DNA from: Druceiella hillmani
Taxonomy: Eukaryota > Arthropoda > Insecta > Lepidoptera > Hepialidae
NCBI GenBank assembly: GCA_039881145.1
Contig: JAYKKI010000007.1
Location: forward strand, 37,404,501 to 37,468,500
DNA length: 64,000 nucleotides
Direction of reading: 5' to 3'
In this document: positions 13,676-27,896 of the stretch, one piece after another
How the letters are laid out: each line of letters starts with the position of its first letter
Position numbering within the stretch: position 1 is the first letter of the stretch
Program-made: the position numbers and the translations under genes
Notes under the pieces: generated by a model
Seen by the model: only the letters and a program-made list of their open reading frames with translations
What the model was told of the DNA's origin: nothing
Database searches by the model: none

Positions 13676-14300
13676 TCCTAATTAATTTTTTTTACGTTTT
13701 TACTTTCAAAATTTTAATTCTACTTATTTTGACGCCCACTATTTAATTTTGGTAAAAACCATTTTTTTTTCATTGTACTGGTTTCACGTTCGTACTATAT
13801 TGTGCTTGCCTTGTGCTCGAATTGAATTCGAATATTATGGGCCAATATTTTACATTAATTTAGTCCCGCCTTTAAAAAGAAGATTTTGCTCTAATGCACT
13901 AAGTACGTGCTGTAATAGTAATTTTGAAAGATTATCTTTTTATAAATTAAAATAAATTTTTCAACGCAAACTCATAAACTATAACAAATACTAATGAAAT
14001 TTACAAAATAATTGTCTTCTCTTTGTAGCATGTAACTATACATCTTAAACATATTTAAGCACCACTTTAAATAAAAAATTAATCAGCTAATTTTCTACCC
14101 AAAATCAGTCCTTAAAAGTCAAGCTTAACAATTTTTCTTTTTATTTCTACGGTACAAAATAGCTCAATCCAAGGATAAAATTTATTTTTATTAGTTTTTT
14201 TATAATTACAACATATGTCATCATATGTCACAAAATGTTTTTTACGAAGAAAAGATTGATAATATTTGACAAAAATTTTTATTTGCGATGAAAATTAAAA

Positions 14301-14328
14301 TTTTGGGAGCCCAGAGTCTTAAGGATTC
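14301..14328 (-). pseudogene. Unit 0 P450 exon 8 scrap (ExxR)
   Basis: The minus strand reads ESLRLWAP, the K-helix ExxR segment; the rest of the exon is unrecognisable. Its position between the exon 7 and exon 9 scraps supports it. Confidence 0.6.
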
Positions 14329-14629
14329 CTCCATAAGACATAACCAATAAAAATATCTGTGAAATTTTATATATAATAACAGTTCATTTGAAACCCTGGT
14401 GAGAAATATTATTTTTCCTTCCTTAGACTTTTTATCTTCTTCTTTATTTTAATATCTTTAAATAAATTAAAAATCATTCAGTACAAGGTTTCATTCAATA
14501 CAAAATTTCAATACAAGGAAGATATTAATGAACAAAAATACTGTCTTTTAAATTTTTAATATTTTGTCCGTCTACGAATCTGCTTATTTGTATCTCGAAT
14601 ATTTATTTGAATTATTAACTTTATCTAGT

Positions 14630-15163
14630 ATATAATAACCATCTAATATTCTGTGATGCGGAGCTACAAGGTGACTAGTAGCGTATTCCGATGAATAAAA
14701 TGTAGAATATGCGGTAGCGACTCAAATAACTGTGTGGAACCATAGCATGATTTTAATAATTGATAATTTGATACTGTATAAAAGTAAATTTATTTTTGCT
14801 AGACTTATCAAATATATCAAAATAGTATTGTTTAATTTGAATTGTGTGATTTGAAAGAAGAAACAATAATTGTTAATTGAGACGGTACTGATGTAAAGAG
14901 AATTGTTTTTGATTTATCCATGAAGCCAAATTTTAGCAATAATGTTAATTACTATAAAATTAACCTTAACCTCTTCTTCCTTAAATCTCGTATTAAATGA
15001 ATTTCTAGGCAGCCTATTAAAATCCTAACTATGATTTAAATTCGTATAAAAAGGAATAAATTAAATGTTATAAATGCATGTAACGTAATACGTGCATCAT
15101 ATTGGAATAGCTAAAGAGATTTCCCTGTAGTTTTCACCTTTTGGATTCTGTTGGATCTGAGGT

Positions 15164-15218
<55 letters not shown>

Positions 15219-16470
15219 TATAAATGAAAATAAAACATGATAATTTGACTTTTAGTCACAAAGCTTATCCTACAGAAAACTGAATCATCAATACATTTAA
15301 TAAAATTGGAAGCTTTGAGTAGGTATATGTACATTGAAAGCTATTAAGTCTCAACGTCACTTTTTGGAATGATTGTCCATTGGTCTCTTCATATCTTTTG
15401 TTTGTACACAAAACACGTAAGAACGTTTAACTTTATTCAGATGGATATATAAATAGATGGTACTACGTGTATTATAAATTGCTTAAAGAAGTTTTTCAAC
15501 CGAACATACGAGGGGAGGTCAAAAATTTCGGGTAATGGGGTTTGAGGAAACTCAAAAAAAATTGGATTTTTACGTAGTCGCTGATATCTTTTAGAATACT
15601 TGATTGATGATAGCTCTTCGGTAAATGACACAGTTAGGCTGAAACTTGGTACATATAATCGTAATGAGTTTTTAATTAGCAAATATGTGAATAAACAACC
15701 CCAGCTCTAACCATCTCCTCCATTATGTAAATTTTTCGTTCCTCCCTCGTACATTGCGGAAATGGGCATGGTTAGGGGTAAAGAATGTAGTTGTGCGAAA
15801 GAGGCAGGTGCCTGATCAAGCAACCCAAATGAGGGCAGAGGTATGAGGGCAGACATCGTTATTTGTGGTTTTTCGCACTCAATGTGCACGCTTATCAATG
15901 TTGAATGTATTTGAAATAAGATCACTTTGTTTCTTCAATTTGTTTAAAACTTGAATCTGTTGTCGATATTTGTAATTTATTTACTTGCAAGTTTATTATC
16001 AGGTTACATAAATTTGACCAGTTTTTACTTTATTGTCTAAACATTTACTTATATAATAATACTGTAAAATTAGCCTGTCCCTATGTCAGAAGTATTTATG
16101 AAAAAAAAATATTTAGGGGAACACTATACAAGTAATAGGACAAAAAATATACGAGTATATCTTGGAATTTGTCTTATTTGTCGGTGAGTTTGTTTACGCA
16201 TCACGTCACAAGAGGTGAAGGGTTTAAATGAAAATTATCTTGTTAAATTTGAGGTAATATATATGCTTTGCTTCTTTGCAATATACTAACTAAAACGAAA
16301 TATAATAATTTAATATTTCAATTTAGAAGAAGTAACTGGCAAAAGGTTACATTTTCAATGACTAATATATGGTGTTAAATGTATTGAAATTATAGTTAAC
16401 TTAATAATATTTTCTATGAACCCAAGAGAATAAAGTCGTAAGTACCAGTAGTTACAAATATTATAAAAAA
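14630..16470. other. Unit 0 interior with a GC-raised patch
   Basis: Mostly AT-rich DNA with the TA run at 15167-15211. The patch 15690-15890 is GC-richer (CATGGTTAGGGG, GAGGGCAGAGGTATGAGGGC) with a short direct repeat GAGGGCAGA. It has no recognisable protein on either strand and may be a transposon scrap. Confidence 0.4.
15167..15211. repeat. (TA)n microsatellite
   Basis: Pure AT run of about 45 bp. Confidence 0.95.
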
Positions 16471-16482
16471 GCGAAATCTTAC

Positions 16483-16512
16483 CGCTGACAACCATATCCA
16501 TGTAAATGATAT
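16483..16512 (-). pseudogene. Unit 0 P450 exon 7 3'-end scrap
   Basis: The minus strand ends IYMDMVVSG before GTAAGATT, matching [10 protein letters not shown] and GTAAGATT at the end of unit B exon 7. The match is short and rests partly on its ordered position. Confidence 0.55.
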
Positions 16513-16806
16513 TTGTATATCTAAAATATATGCCCCTCGCGTAGTTTTTTAAAGTAAAGCCTTATATTTTGCAGAGATAGTATTGTAGATTGTTGTTAGT
16601 ACATAAAATAAACGGTACATACAAATTACCCTTTGGCATACCACGTGTCCAATTTAAATGTAACGTATATGGTATATATAGAATACAAATTATGCCAACA
16701 TTAAGTAGACGAAGGACAAAAAGAGATCGTTTTATGTTTGTGCAACAGCATAAAATGAGTTTGAAAAGAAAATTAATTCAAAATTAAAACTTCCATTTTA
16801 AATGCT

Positions 16807-16885
16807 TCGTTTTATACTCACGTTATACTCACGCTTTAGTCTCACGTTATATCGTTTTATACTCACGCTTTAGTCTCACGTTATA
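16807..16885. repeat. Short tandem repeat, ~44 bp unit
   Basis: CGTTTTATACTCACG and ACTCACGCTTTAGTCTCACG occur twice in tandem, ending ACGTTATAT each time. Confidence 0.7.
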
Positions 16886-19048
16886 TTTTTATTAATTTTT
16901 ATCGTTCTCGCTGACACGATAAATTAAACTAACGACAGAAATATTTTGTAATTAAGATTTATTATTATAATAATAAATAAGCACAGTGAATGTAGGTAGC
17001 AACCATCTTATTTTTTTTTAATTCCCACATATTTTCCAGTCATTTTTCAAGCAAAATGTATCCAGTTTATATGAAAAACACGTTCCGATTATTTCAGATT
17101 ATGAAATCAAAATGACTATTTGCTACAATGATTAAATCCACATCAAGAAATACATAGCTTTTTAGTAATTTCCAATTAGTTCACTGTAATTTACCATTAT
17201 GTATCGGAGGGGTATACATATTGAAACATCAATATATCTGAAAATAAACCACCTACCTCGTTTTATTTACCGTTTTCCGATATCAGATTACCCTACTATC
17301 GCTGTGTCTCGTACTTCAGACTACCTAAAAGTAAACTGATATTCTTATTGAATTCAATCTCTTTGTCGGTTAAAAAACAAGATAAATATGCATAATTTCA
17401 CCTATAGAGTATAAGATGCCATTGATATAATTTCACCTTTCTTCACATTACTTTCATTTTAATTAAATTACAAAGCTTAATAAAGTAACAATTACAAAAA
17501 ATAATAAACAAAATATCCCACGACCTAATACCTTCTTACAAAAGTTAATCTTCTTTTCAAGTTATTTCTGAGCATTTCTAAATTGTCACTACTTGTCATG
17601 GCAAATAGGGAATTTTTTTTATTAACATAACGTCTTTTATTTGTTTCTGTTCATTAATATAAATTTAAAATTAAAATATTATCTAATAAATTAGTTAATA
17701 ATAATGAACGCAATTTAATATTTAGAGGAATGTTTTTTTCATTAGTCCATAAATGAATTAGCAAAATAATATTTCTGTTTACACCTACTACTATCTACCG
17801 TATGGTAATTTCTTAATACGTCAATTTATATTAGTATAACTTATGACTTTAAGAATACAAACATATGTTAACTGTACTCTAATGATGCAGATTAAGTAGA
17901 AGTGGTACAACATTCGAAAATTAGATGAAGTGCCTAATACGGGCGACGTAATGACCTTACATCGTATAAACACGTTATATCTCCATAAAACGAATGAAAG
18001 AAATATTGTAACTAGTGACTATACAAATATTATAAAAATTGTTTGCTTTCGAATTTACACATATTTTCAATTATTAAAAAAAAGTAAACAAAAATTACGA
18101 AAAAAATAAACAAAAACTATAAAAAGTACGAATAAGCTATAAATAATTATAATTATGAAAGTTGATAAATTTAAATTATTTGTGAGCGAGACGACATGGG
18201 TGTGAATGGAATAGCATTGCCTTTAAACAAATTCGAATAGCTCATTCCTCATACATAAGGCGAATATAATCCTAATTAGTAATTAAAAAGACTTCAATTT
18301 GATCTTGTCACACATGTTCACAGAGTGTGTAACAAGAGCAACTAAATATCACAACCTCCCTACGGTTATCTTATTCTTATCGTGTAGATAATTGAAAATA
18401 AATTAAAACCAAATATCGAAATAATTAAAACTGAACATTGTTTACTTTAGTTCTCCAGGAAATGTTAGCTTTTGGGGGTAGTGGGCGTGTAATTAATAGA
18501 TTTTTCCTTTATGGACGAAGGTATTTTGATAGCTATTTTATATGACAACTGACAACCACACGTTATGAATCGTAATTCATATTAATGATAGCTACACAAA
18601 GTTCTGATAGATCAACTCAATTATGAGGACTTTTAAAAAACTAATAATATGTTTGCATAATAAAACATTATTAGGGTGTCAGAGGACTGGCGCAGGTGGA
18701 GAGGCGTGGACTAATATATATTATTTTAATTTTAACACGAAATGTTCTATTCATTAAAATGAATCACTTTTTTAAAGGTTTGGAAATATTTATAAGTTAA
18801 TTGGGATAAAATGAAGCCAATAAACAAAATTGTCCATTGTTCCCTCCCGCATTATATTCCTAAAATGTAATATCATAAACTAACCATTAAGTTGTCTATG
18901 TTTTATTTTCGCCTATTATTGGGTTTTTGAAGTATTTAAACAATGTACCTTAGTCATTAACGAAAATATTTCACGCAAAAAATAAATGATATTGCAGTAT
19001 ACATTTTTATCACCATTGTGTAAAAAAATATAATCCCTTTAAATTTAC

Positions 19049-19248
19049 GGCGGCTATTTTTGGCATAGTTATAATAATTCTAGCTCATTATAAATTGCCA
19101 ACCAGTGAATGTGGTCATCTTCTTTCCAGTCACAAAAAAATAATTTGTCTTATCCAACAATGAATCGTTCTTGCATCCGAAGGCTGAGTTTGCAATAACG
19201 TCGGTGGCGATACGGGTGTATAGACCTTTCAGCTCAACTTCCATCGAT
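19049..19248 (-). pseudogene. Unit 0 P450 exon 4 relic
   Basis: Reads MEVELKGLYTRIATDVIANS then AFGCKNDSLLDKTNYFFVTG. Near its end a net one-base gain shifts frame (stop TAG in one frame; IIITMPKIAA before GTAAAT in the next). A 72 bp (TA)n tract directly abuts its 5' end where the acceptor should be. Confidence 0.82.

Positions 19249-19250
<2 letters not shown>

Positions 19251-19322
<72 letters not shown>
19251..19322. repeat. (TA)n microsatellite at a relic exon edge
   Basis: A 72 bp TA run abutting the 5' end of the unit 0 exon 4 relic. Confidence 0.95.
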
Positions 19323-19326
<4 letters not shown>

Positions 19327-20389
19327 GATGAGATAATATTTGAAACATTTCATTGTTACTTATATTTGATTAAGCCCAAATAAGTTACCGTTAATATAAA
19401 AGGTTATTTGATAAATGTACCTGTCTGTAACTAATCAATAACCGTTTATGAATCACTTACTTAAATTTGTGATTCGTAAAATGTGCCATAGGTATGTGCC
19501 TGTGATATAATTGTAAACTTGTATACAGAAAATTATTTTTTTTTAAAATAAATTAGTCGCTTCTTCTACTATAATTAGAATCCCTGCGTGATATAAGTGG
19601 ACAAACAAATTATAAACATTTAAATTTAGGTGTAACTTAATTTGATAAGAACAGCAATTAAGAAAACTTGCGATAGTAGTGATCATAAATTGAATGTTTA
19701 TTAATAATTCTAAGTCAAATATATTCAACGCTGAAAAAATAATTGTTCAAAATATTTTAACGATTAATTAATTTTAGAATATTATAACACTTCTTCATGT
19801 TTTTCCTTTTCATGAAAAGTAGTAAAGTAGTTCCAATATATTAAATATAACGTTTCAAAATTTCTAAAAAAATATACCCTTTACCACACCAATTTCCTAC
19901 TAACGTAGTACCAAAGTCAAAAAGAATCAATATTTCAGACTCACCCTCTCTCCCTAACCCCTATAATATTTATACCTAACATAAATATGATACGAACTTA
20001 GCACATATTTCTACATTATTTCAAGTTAAGTAACATAAAACACAAATATTTAAAGGTAATTTTTTCTATTTGTTTTTTTTGTATTTTGTAACTACTAAAC
20101 TTAAGTTACCTAATTTTAATATTTTCAAAAAACGGTTGAAGATTTAGTGGATAAATTTATAAAATTTGTAATGTTGTAGAGGAATGTATACATCTTATGC
20201 TAACTGTGTTATTTGTATCTATATAATATAAAAATATCAGAATCAGTCTTTATAGATTCTGAGGATGGGTGTCGCACATTTTTAATACGTAGCCCTTTAC
20301 CACAAATGAATTAGATCATTCAGAATTTTTTTAACTCGTGTACGCCTCCGATTTATCTGTTATAAAATATAAAGGTGCACCAAAATTTA

Positions 20390-20537
20390 ACTTTGACAGG
20401 GGCTTGACCACCGGCTTCTTTCTTTAAATAAGCTGCGACTTGATGTCCACACTTCACCACGAATGGGCCCATATTCCTCATCTTGGAGCCGGTGAAGGCT
20501 GGGCTCAAAGTTGATCTCATATCTCGCCATTTATCCC
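20390..20537 (-). pseudogene. Unit 0 P450 exon 3 relic, reading frame open
   Basis: Reads [20 protein letters not shown], then RNMGPFVVKCGHQVAAYLKK. The best preserved scrap of this copy. The donor (GTAAGT in the other copies) is gone; the reading runs on as EAGGQAPVKV. Confidence 0.82.
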
Positions 20538-20741
20538 CTGTTCATTTGACAATAAAATATTTATTTGATTTTTATAAATGTTCAATTTGATGAAACAATT
20601 ATGAATAATATTTTGATTAGTTGCGTAAGCCACATATTAACTAAAATATTATTTTAATGTATTGCTTTTCCTCTATTGATATTTTTGGTAATTGGAATAC
20701 TCATGGGAATAATATATCAGATATTTAAAACTGACAATAAC

Positions 20742-20785
20742 TTATACAGTTATACTGTAATGTTATACAGTTATACTGTAATGTT
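20742..20785. repeat. 21 bp direct repeat with internal palindrome
   Basis: TTATACAGTTATACTGTAAT occurs twice back to back. Each copy contains the dyad ACAGTTATACTGT. Confidence 0.75.
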
Positions 20786-21633
20786 TTAATCGAAAAGATA
20801 ATAAATAATGAAAATCAAGTGAAATAATTAACTAGACTCGATCTCATGTTTACATTAGATTAAACTTAATTAATCTAAGTTGAGATTCTAATGCCCTATA
20901 ATTTTAAAATAGTATATTTGGTGTTTTACTTAACGTCGAAAAGTAAAAAAAGAATCTATTAAACTTATACTGCTGTACAGCTAATTTTTAATGGTCTAAT
21001 TTAATGATGCATTTATGCAATTTTAGAGACTTGTTTTGTAATTTATTATAATTGTGTATGTCTGAATAGGAAGAAAACATATTTTTCTCTTCAGTTTTAT
21101 AGTAACAATATAAATATAAAATAACTTAATGTTTTATTTCAAATAAAATTATTGAAAAATTAATTATTTATATATTATATACTTGAAACTTCTTAATGTT
21201 ACTATAAAGGAAAATATTTTATCAAATATATCTATATCAGTATCGTGAGCCATATTTTAATTTAAAGATTATTTTAATATTTTACATTTCCTCGCTGATT
21301 TTATTGAAAATCGCAATACTAACAGACAAAAAAGGGTGGAAATTATTTTTTCACTAACCTATAATAATAAAAACAAAAGTAAAACACTGATAATATGAAG
21401 AAATAACTTTAAAAACATCACCAATATTTTACTGAAAGCTGGAAATATGTATAAATTTTGTTGCACTATCAATATTTAATACGGAAACGACAATAAGAAA
21501 TAAATGTCGAAAATTATGTTTCAAACCTTTTCAATATTACATAGAGTTAAATTCACTTGTTAAGACTCGAAGAAACTAGTTTTTCTAAAGAAACCTTGAA
21601 ATGATTAGAAGATTTTAAAAAATTAAGACGTAC

Positions 21634-21789
21634 CTTTCAATGAAAACAGATTGCTGCCAAATATCTAATCAGCATATTCAGGAAAAAATTGCTATGATCT
21701 ACGAAATTATCAGATTTTTACAACGATCCTATTTATTATCTAAGGATAGCGCAGCATGTAGACTGGAAAATTCGTAGAAACCTACGATT
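21634..21789 (-). pseudogene. Unit 0 P450 exon 2 relic
   Basis: The minus strand starts with TGTAG then codons for IVGFYEF and ends with SNLFSLKG before GTACGT. In between, FVDHSNFF can be read in another frame. It is 156 bp against 173 in units A and B, with stops. Confidence 0.75.
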
Positions 21790-21799
21790 CTACAGCAAA

Positions 21800-24700
21800 A
21801 AAAGAAATAGTTTCGTCAAAAAAATTAAACAATCAGAATACACTTAATTGAAGAAAAAAAATTCTAAACATTTTTCTTTCAATTTTTTGCAGCACAATCT
21901 TTACATAATTTGAAAAAGGTAAATATTAATTTTTTGTTACATTAGGTGAAATAACTAGATTATTTTTTTTTCGTGAATAGTATACGAGATAAGCAGAAAT
22001 ATACTTAATACTATTTTGAACGTTTATCCTCTGCGGACATTAGCGGAATATTTTAAAATATTAAAGCTAGGTAATTTTTTTCAAAAATATAGCTTCTTGA
22101 CGCACAATTAACTTAATTAAATTTCTTTTTGACAATATTTTTATGATGATATTAGTAATTTGCCAAGTTAATGTAAGAGGTTATTCTGAATCAAAAATCA
22201 AGTTTAGAGTTAAATATTTCTTGAACCGTTAACATTAACAAATATAATAAAATTATTTTTTGCAAAATATTAATGTTTTAATAATTTCTTTCATAGAACC
22301 ATTTTTATCTACTTTGATATGGTTTGGTTATATTATGGTTCCTAAAATTTAAAAAGGTCTATTTTTTAACCAATTGCTTTGCGACAATATATATATAATT
22401 ACCAAAGAAAATCTTGAAAATTACTGTTTTCAATATTTTTTGTTACAAATGCCGTTTTGTAAAATTAACAGTTCACCAGAAACATTGCGTCAAAATTGTA
22501 AAAAAACACTTTTTGCCGAATATCATAGTTTTTGTGTAATCCATAATTTATGGGAGACACTTCAAAACTAAAGAAAAGTTGTCTAAAATTACTTTCATAC
22601 TAACTATTTATCGTACTTGAGAAAAGAGTATTATAAACACTACATCTATAATATACACAGCAATTAAATTCATATAATTTTTATTCCATACATTTGTCAT
22701 TAAGATTAAAGATTTTCGAGATAACCTTAATCATAAGTTGATGTTTCGAGATGTAATAAAGATTTTAAAAATGCTTCTTCAAAATGTTTCGATATTTATT
22801 CACTCATCTTACATTAAGTTTGCATTTTCTTCAATCTTTTAGATTATTTTTTAATGTTTTAATTTATAAAAAAAAATTATAGAAAATTTAGAGCCCCAAG
22901 ATTTCAATTTGATATTTTAATGAAATATAATTAGTTTGCAAGATAAGTTGAAAAAAATCTTCTCTGATGATAGAAAAAAAACAAAAAATTTAATGTCCTT
23001 CAGAAAATAATTTGATAAGTGTTATCATTACATCTATGGTCCATGAGATATCCAACTTTACGAAAATTGGGCGGTTTCATAGAATCCCTCTTAAGGGTCA
23101 GGTCTCCGCGTCATTTTAGCAAATTAGACAGCATTTAACCCCTTAAAAATATTGTCGAAAAAAATTTTGCATGAAATTGCTTGAAAATTTACTTGCAATA
23201 AACAAGCGATAAAATATTTCAATATATTATGATATATTTTCACACTCGATAAATTCCATAATTTTACTGAAACATCTCCATTATTAACTTGAAATATTAT
23301 AGCACATGCGAAATAGCTCCGTCGACAAAAATGAGCCCTATTTTATCTTATTGAATGCGTAGATATATATTTATTTAATTTTATCTGTTTTGAAATAAAA
23401 AAAAAAATAAAATGAGTTTTTATATCAGGTTTCTAAAAGCTACTTTATAAGACACGTTGGTATTTTGATATATTTTAGCGTTTTACATTAATGAGGTATT
23501 CAAAGTCAAATAAAGTTGTTTTTAAAACTTTGGTTAACTCTCCCCTAAAGTCTTTCTTGTTGGTAACATTGTTTAAAGAATATGGAAAACGTTTGAATAT
23601 ATTACGAAAAATAACCTTTTGAAGTAACATTTACAGAAGTTAGAATGGGTAATATATTTATGTAGTAAAATATAACACTTTATACTTGCAAAATAGTTTA
23701 AAAAACTATATGTATTGATAAATATTTAAAGATTTGTATATTTAGTCTGCATGGAATTGGAATTGAGCGAGTTTTGTTCGAATTTTGAAAGTTTGTTTAA
23801 TAGACGTTTTTTTATAAAAATGATCTATTAGTTAATTATGAATGAGAAATTGTTCACTCTAGTAATTAGTGTAATTTTTAAAGAAACCACTGCACGCACT
23901 CTACACATACAGGCACACGTTGACGTGCATATATATACACACATATAATAAGAAGTAAGCATAGAGCGGTAACAGAAAGGATTTTGAGATTCACAATATA
24001 ATATCTAAAAGATAACGAAAGACACATTTTAAGTTATTTTATTGTATTTGAATTAAAAAGTATAAGTCGAAAGGAATTTTCTCCTCAAATAGAATCTTTA
24101 TTTTAAAGACAGAAACCAATTTATTTACAATGTGATCAAAGTAACAGTTTGTTTGAAAAGAAAAACTACAAACTACATGTATATTATTTATGAGATGCGG
24201 TGATAAAGTTACTAACGATTAAAAAGCAAATAGTATAATTTTCTATCCTGTAATTCGACTGTAGTATACAATCTTATAAGTAAAATTATCTCTTTTAATA
24301 ACACTACGGACATAGCTTTTTATATATGCTTGATATTATCGATTATGACGAATAAACTGTTGTACAGTGTGGCCCATTCATAGTAGTCCAAAAATTGTTT
24401 TTAGGTTGAGAACATAGTAATAAGTCATTTAAAAAAAAAACATTAGCTCCACGAGAGTCAATAGTTTAGAATAATGATTTTTGTTTTACTTTTTTGAAAA
24501 ATCTTAACCCAGTCACATACATCATTTTTGTTCCCAAACTATTGCACTAAATCACATTATATTTGATATGAAAGTAGAAAAATCATGTAGCAAGCAAGTA
24601 TCAAATATTTTTATGTATTTATTCTTAGCTTAAAATATCTGCCGATTATCCTTACCTTTGGTTCAAATGACTACCTACCGGCAACTAGGCAAACGAGTTC

Positions 24701-25353
24701 TAAATAAAAACACAAGGCGTATCACTCTTTTTCTGTTACGTGCAAAACATAAAAATACTCTGTCTAGTAGGATCACTTTACCTGAACAATTTCTGTACAT
24801 GTTAAGGCCAATAAACATTTATTTGCAAATCATCGAAAAAAATTTAAGTTGAATTAATGTGTATTTAAAAGAAAAGCAATCAGTTTTGCCAAAATTGGAA
24901 TTATGGCAGAAATTTCAGATTAAGTGACTCAGTGACACGATATTAATTTCTGAAGATGTTGATTTGCTGTCTAGACTATCAACATTTCCTAAAGTTTGAA
25001 GGCCTTGTAGTTTTAAGACCACAAGCAAATCTCTAGGTGTACAGATTTGAACAAAGTGATTTTTTAAAATGTACTTTTTTGTTTTGAACACAAAAAATAT
25101 GCCTAAAGCTTCAAACAATAGCAGAACGGAAAAAGAAACACAAAAATCTTTCATTGTTAATTTGCTACACAACTACTTTAATTCCATACCAAAGTTCATG
25201 CGATTTAGTAGAATATTTTTCATGCAAAAGTGCTTGTCTAAAATTATTGGTAGTAGCTAATGTTGAATTCTCTGTAGGTTAGGTAACGACAAATTAGTGT
25301 CGTAATTCCTAATGCGTATCTATACATGTGTGTGTGTATATATATATATATAT

Positions 25354-25402
<49 letters not shown>

Positions 25403-27000
25403 TATATATATATATGTATATATATGTGTATATATGTACTTTTTTACCAAAGTGAGTTAGTAACAATAATTAAACTAGATCAAGTTATATTGAAGAAATT
25501 ATTTGTAATGAGTCAGTAATAATAATAAAAGTAACCTAATTTATATTTGAGAGAAAACTGTTTATAACAATGAAAATTTTACGTAATCTTCTATAGAAGT
25601 AGCTCATCTGGCTTGCATCTGCATTTACTTTACCAATACTTAACTACAGTACTTAATTTTAATAACTTGATCAAATAGATAAAACGTTCTAAGATTGGCT
25701 TACGATGTTGAAAATTATAATTTAAAATTATTTAAAAAAATTTACTCTATTATACATCAGTTTTTTGTGATACTTATTCTGGTCAAGTCACATTATTCTA
25801 TTTTAACATTTTTCATCACAAAAAATGTTTGATACGAATTAAATATCGACATTGTCATAAATAACTTCAACAAGTTTAAATTGCAAAATATTTACTATTT
25901 TATATCTTAATGTATGACTGTCCAGATATAAAAAAAATTGCTCGGCGTACTGACGGTAAATTAATTAATATTTCTAATTAATATTTCTACATTCGTGAAA
26001 AGGTTATTGGTACATTTCACTTAATAACCAATATAATTAAACGTTTAATCATTTGTAAGTTAAAATTGGATTTACACAATATTTCTTTAGCGAGTAACCA
26101 AAGTAGAATAAACAACATGAAAGTATGAAAATATTAAAGTTAGTGGAAAAATTGACACATCGATTTTTAAATTTATAGAATTTTTTTTAATTACGAAAGT
26201 TCTTTGTTATTATTCCTAGAAAGGGAAAAACATTGTTCGTTGATTACTTAGAGTTATTTTATGACACACGCTTTTATCGAAAATATGTAAACTTTATAAA
26301 ATTTGTGATACAAGTAAGTACTTCTAGCATATGTATTATTTGTATCATTACTTTTTTGGAGCATCAGTCGAGTTACCTTTTAATAAATATTAACACTGGT
26401 AATTAAAATTGGATTTTATTTTTATTTAACGAGAAGATTTAGCTAACTTCATATTAGTTCATCTACCACTCGTGATTTGATTGTAGCGCCCTTTACACGT
26501 GTTTATTTATCCATTTTTCTTCTAATGCTATTCCAGAACATATTTGATTTATAATTGCATATTTTTAATATTATCGCACCTTATTTTCGAAATGAATCTG
26601 TCTTATCACATTAGCCATTTCAAACTTATTTTTTTAATGAATTTTAGAAGCAATATTAAACAATTTATTTAACTAGGCATTTCATAAATGAGTTTTCTCA
26701 TTTACTTTTTCTTGAAAATCGTGTCTGCAAACATATACTTTTTTCCTAAAATTATCCGTATGTATTACGATAAGATAATTTATACATGCGAGTATATTAA
26801 ACATTAGATACGAAAATATAAGTACACTAAAAATATAAAAATTAGATTCCGGAAAATATCAACAATTTATAATAAAGGAATAGATCATTGGATTATCGTC
26901 CGTCAGTCTTTTTGTTTGTATGTTTGGTTAGCACGTGTATTTGACAACAAATACAAACAAACAATGAAAATTACACTATTTTATCTGAAAAGGTAAAGAA
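21800..27000. other. Spacer between units 0 and A
   Basis: AT-rich, with the compound microsatellite at 25325-25436. No P450 exon 1 for unit 0 was found and no other gene is supportable. The open frames near 24658-25260 lack coding character. Confidence 0.6.
25325..25436. repeat. Compound TG/TA/CA microsatellite
   Basis: TGTGTGTG, then TA, CACACACA and TA runs. Quasi-palindromic layout. Confidence 0.92.
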
Positions 27001-27814
27001 AAAACTGCGATACAAACAAACTATTTTTTATCGCAACGTGATTAACCGCTGACGGTTTTCTTCAATATCATAGATGATTGAATAAACCAAGTAGTCCACG
27101 CAAGCGAAGTCGTGAGCATAAAGCTAGTTACGGCATATACATCATAATTAATTTCAATGTTGTTAATTGAGATTAAAATTCCAACTCACTTACATATAAA
27201 TTCAGAAATTTTAAAATTGCATGTAATTCATTACGTAATTCACTGAATCGTACTCAATTTTAAGATAGTATAAATTATTAATTTCCCAAAACTGTTTTTC
27301 TTCTTTAAGTAGTTTCTATCAGGCTTTAATATATTTTACATTGTTTGAATAATCAAAGTATTTACTAAAGACGTTCCTTATTATTACATAAATCTGCATT
27401 AAAAAACAAGATAATCTACTGATAATCTACTGATATGTGACCAGTGACTCCTAGTGTACCTTTAATTGTACTAATTGTATGATTACAGCGAGCGACATTG
27501 TTATCCTCTTCTATGCCCACCATAATAAACACTGAAGGTCATCGCTATGGTATCAATAAAGCGGTACCGCTGCCAGGCGAGCTTATATGGTGGTCAAGTT
27601 TCTTGGCAAATAATATCAAGATGGTTAATTTTAAAACGTTCGAAAGATAACATCTCATTTACCTTATGATGATACAAGTGGTAAAAATGTAAAATTTTAA
27701 GTATCACTTACGGTTTCATATATTATATAAATAAAACATTATATAAACTATTTCGTAATAATTCCCAAATAATAATAACAGTATACGTAATATTTTCTGT
27801 CCAGAAATTGCTAC

Positions 27815-27817
<3 letters not shown>

Positions 27818-27889
<72 letters not shown>
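27818..27889. repeat. (TA)n microsatellite at a duplication breakpoint
   Basis: Pure TA run. The equivalent in copy B is 50071-50142, after which copy B has ~3.3 kb that copy A lacks. Confidence 0.95.

Positions 27890-27896
<7 letters not shown>

Larger units (their letters stand above)
12722..21789 (-). pseudogene. Decayed CYP9-like P450 relic (unit 0)
   Basis: Seven exon scraps lie in the expected order and strand: exon 2 (21634-21789), exon 3 (20390-20537), exon 4 (19049-19248), the end of exon 7 (16483-16512), part of exon 8 (14301-14328), exon 9 (13537-13675) and exon 10 (12722-12818). Exons 1, 5 and 6 were not found. Several scraps carry frameshifts or stops, while exon 3 and the haem loop still read well. 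Spacing is similar to units A and B. This is the oldest of three tandem copies, or the oldest to lose selection. Confidence 0.82.
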
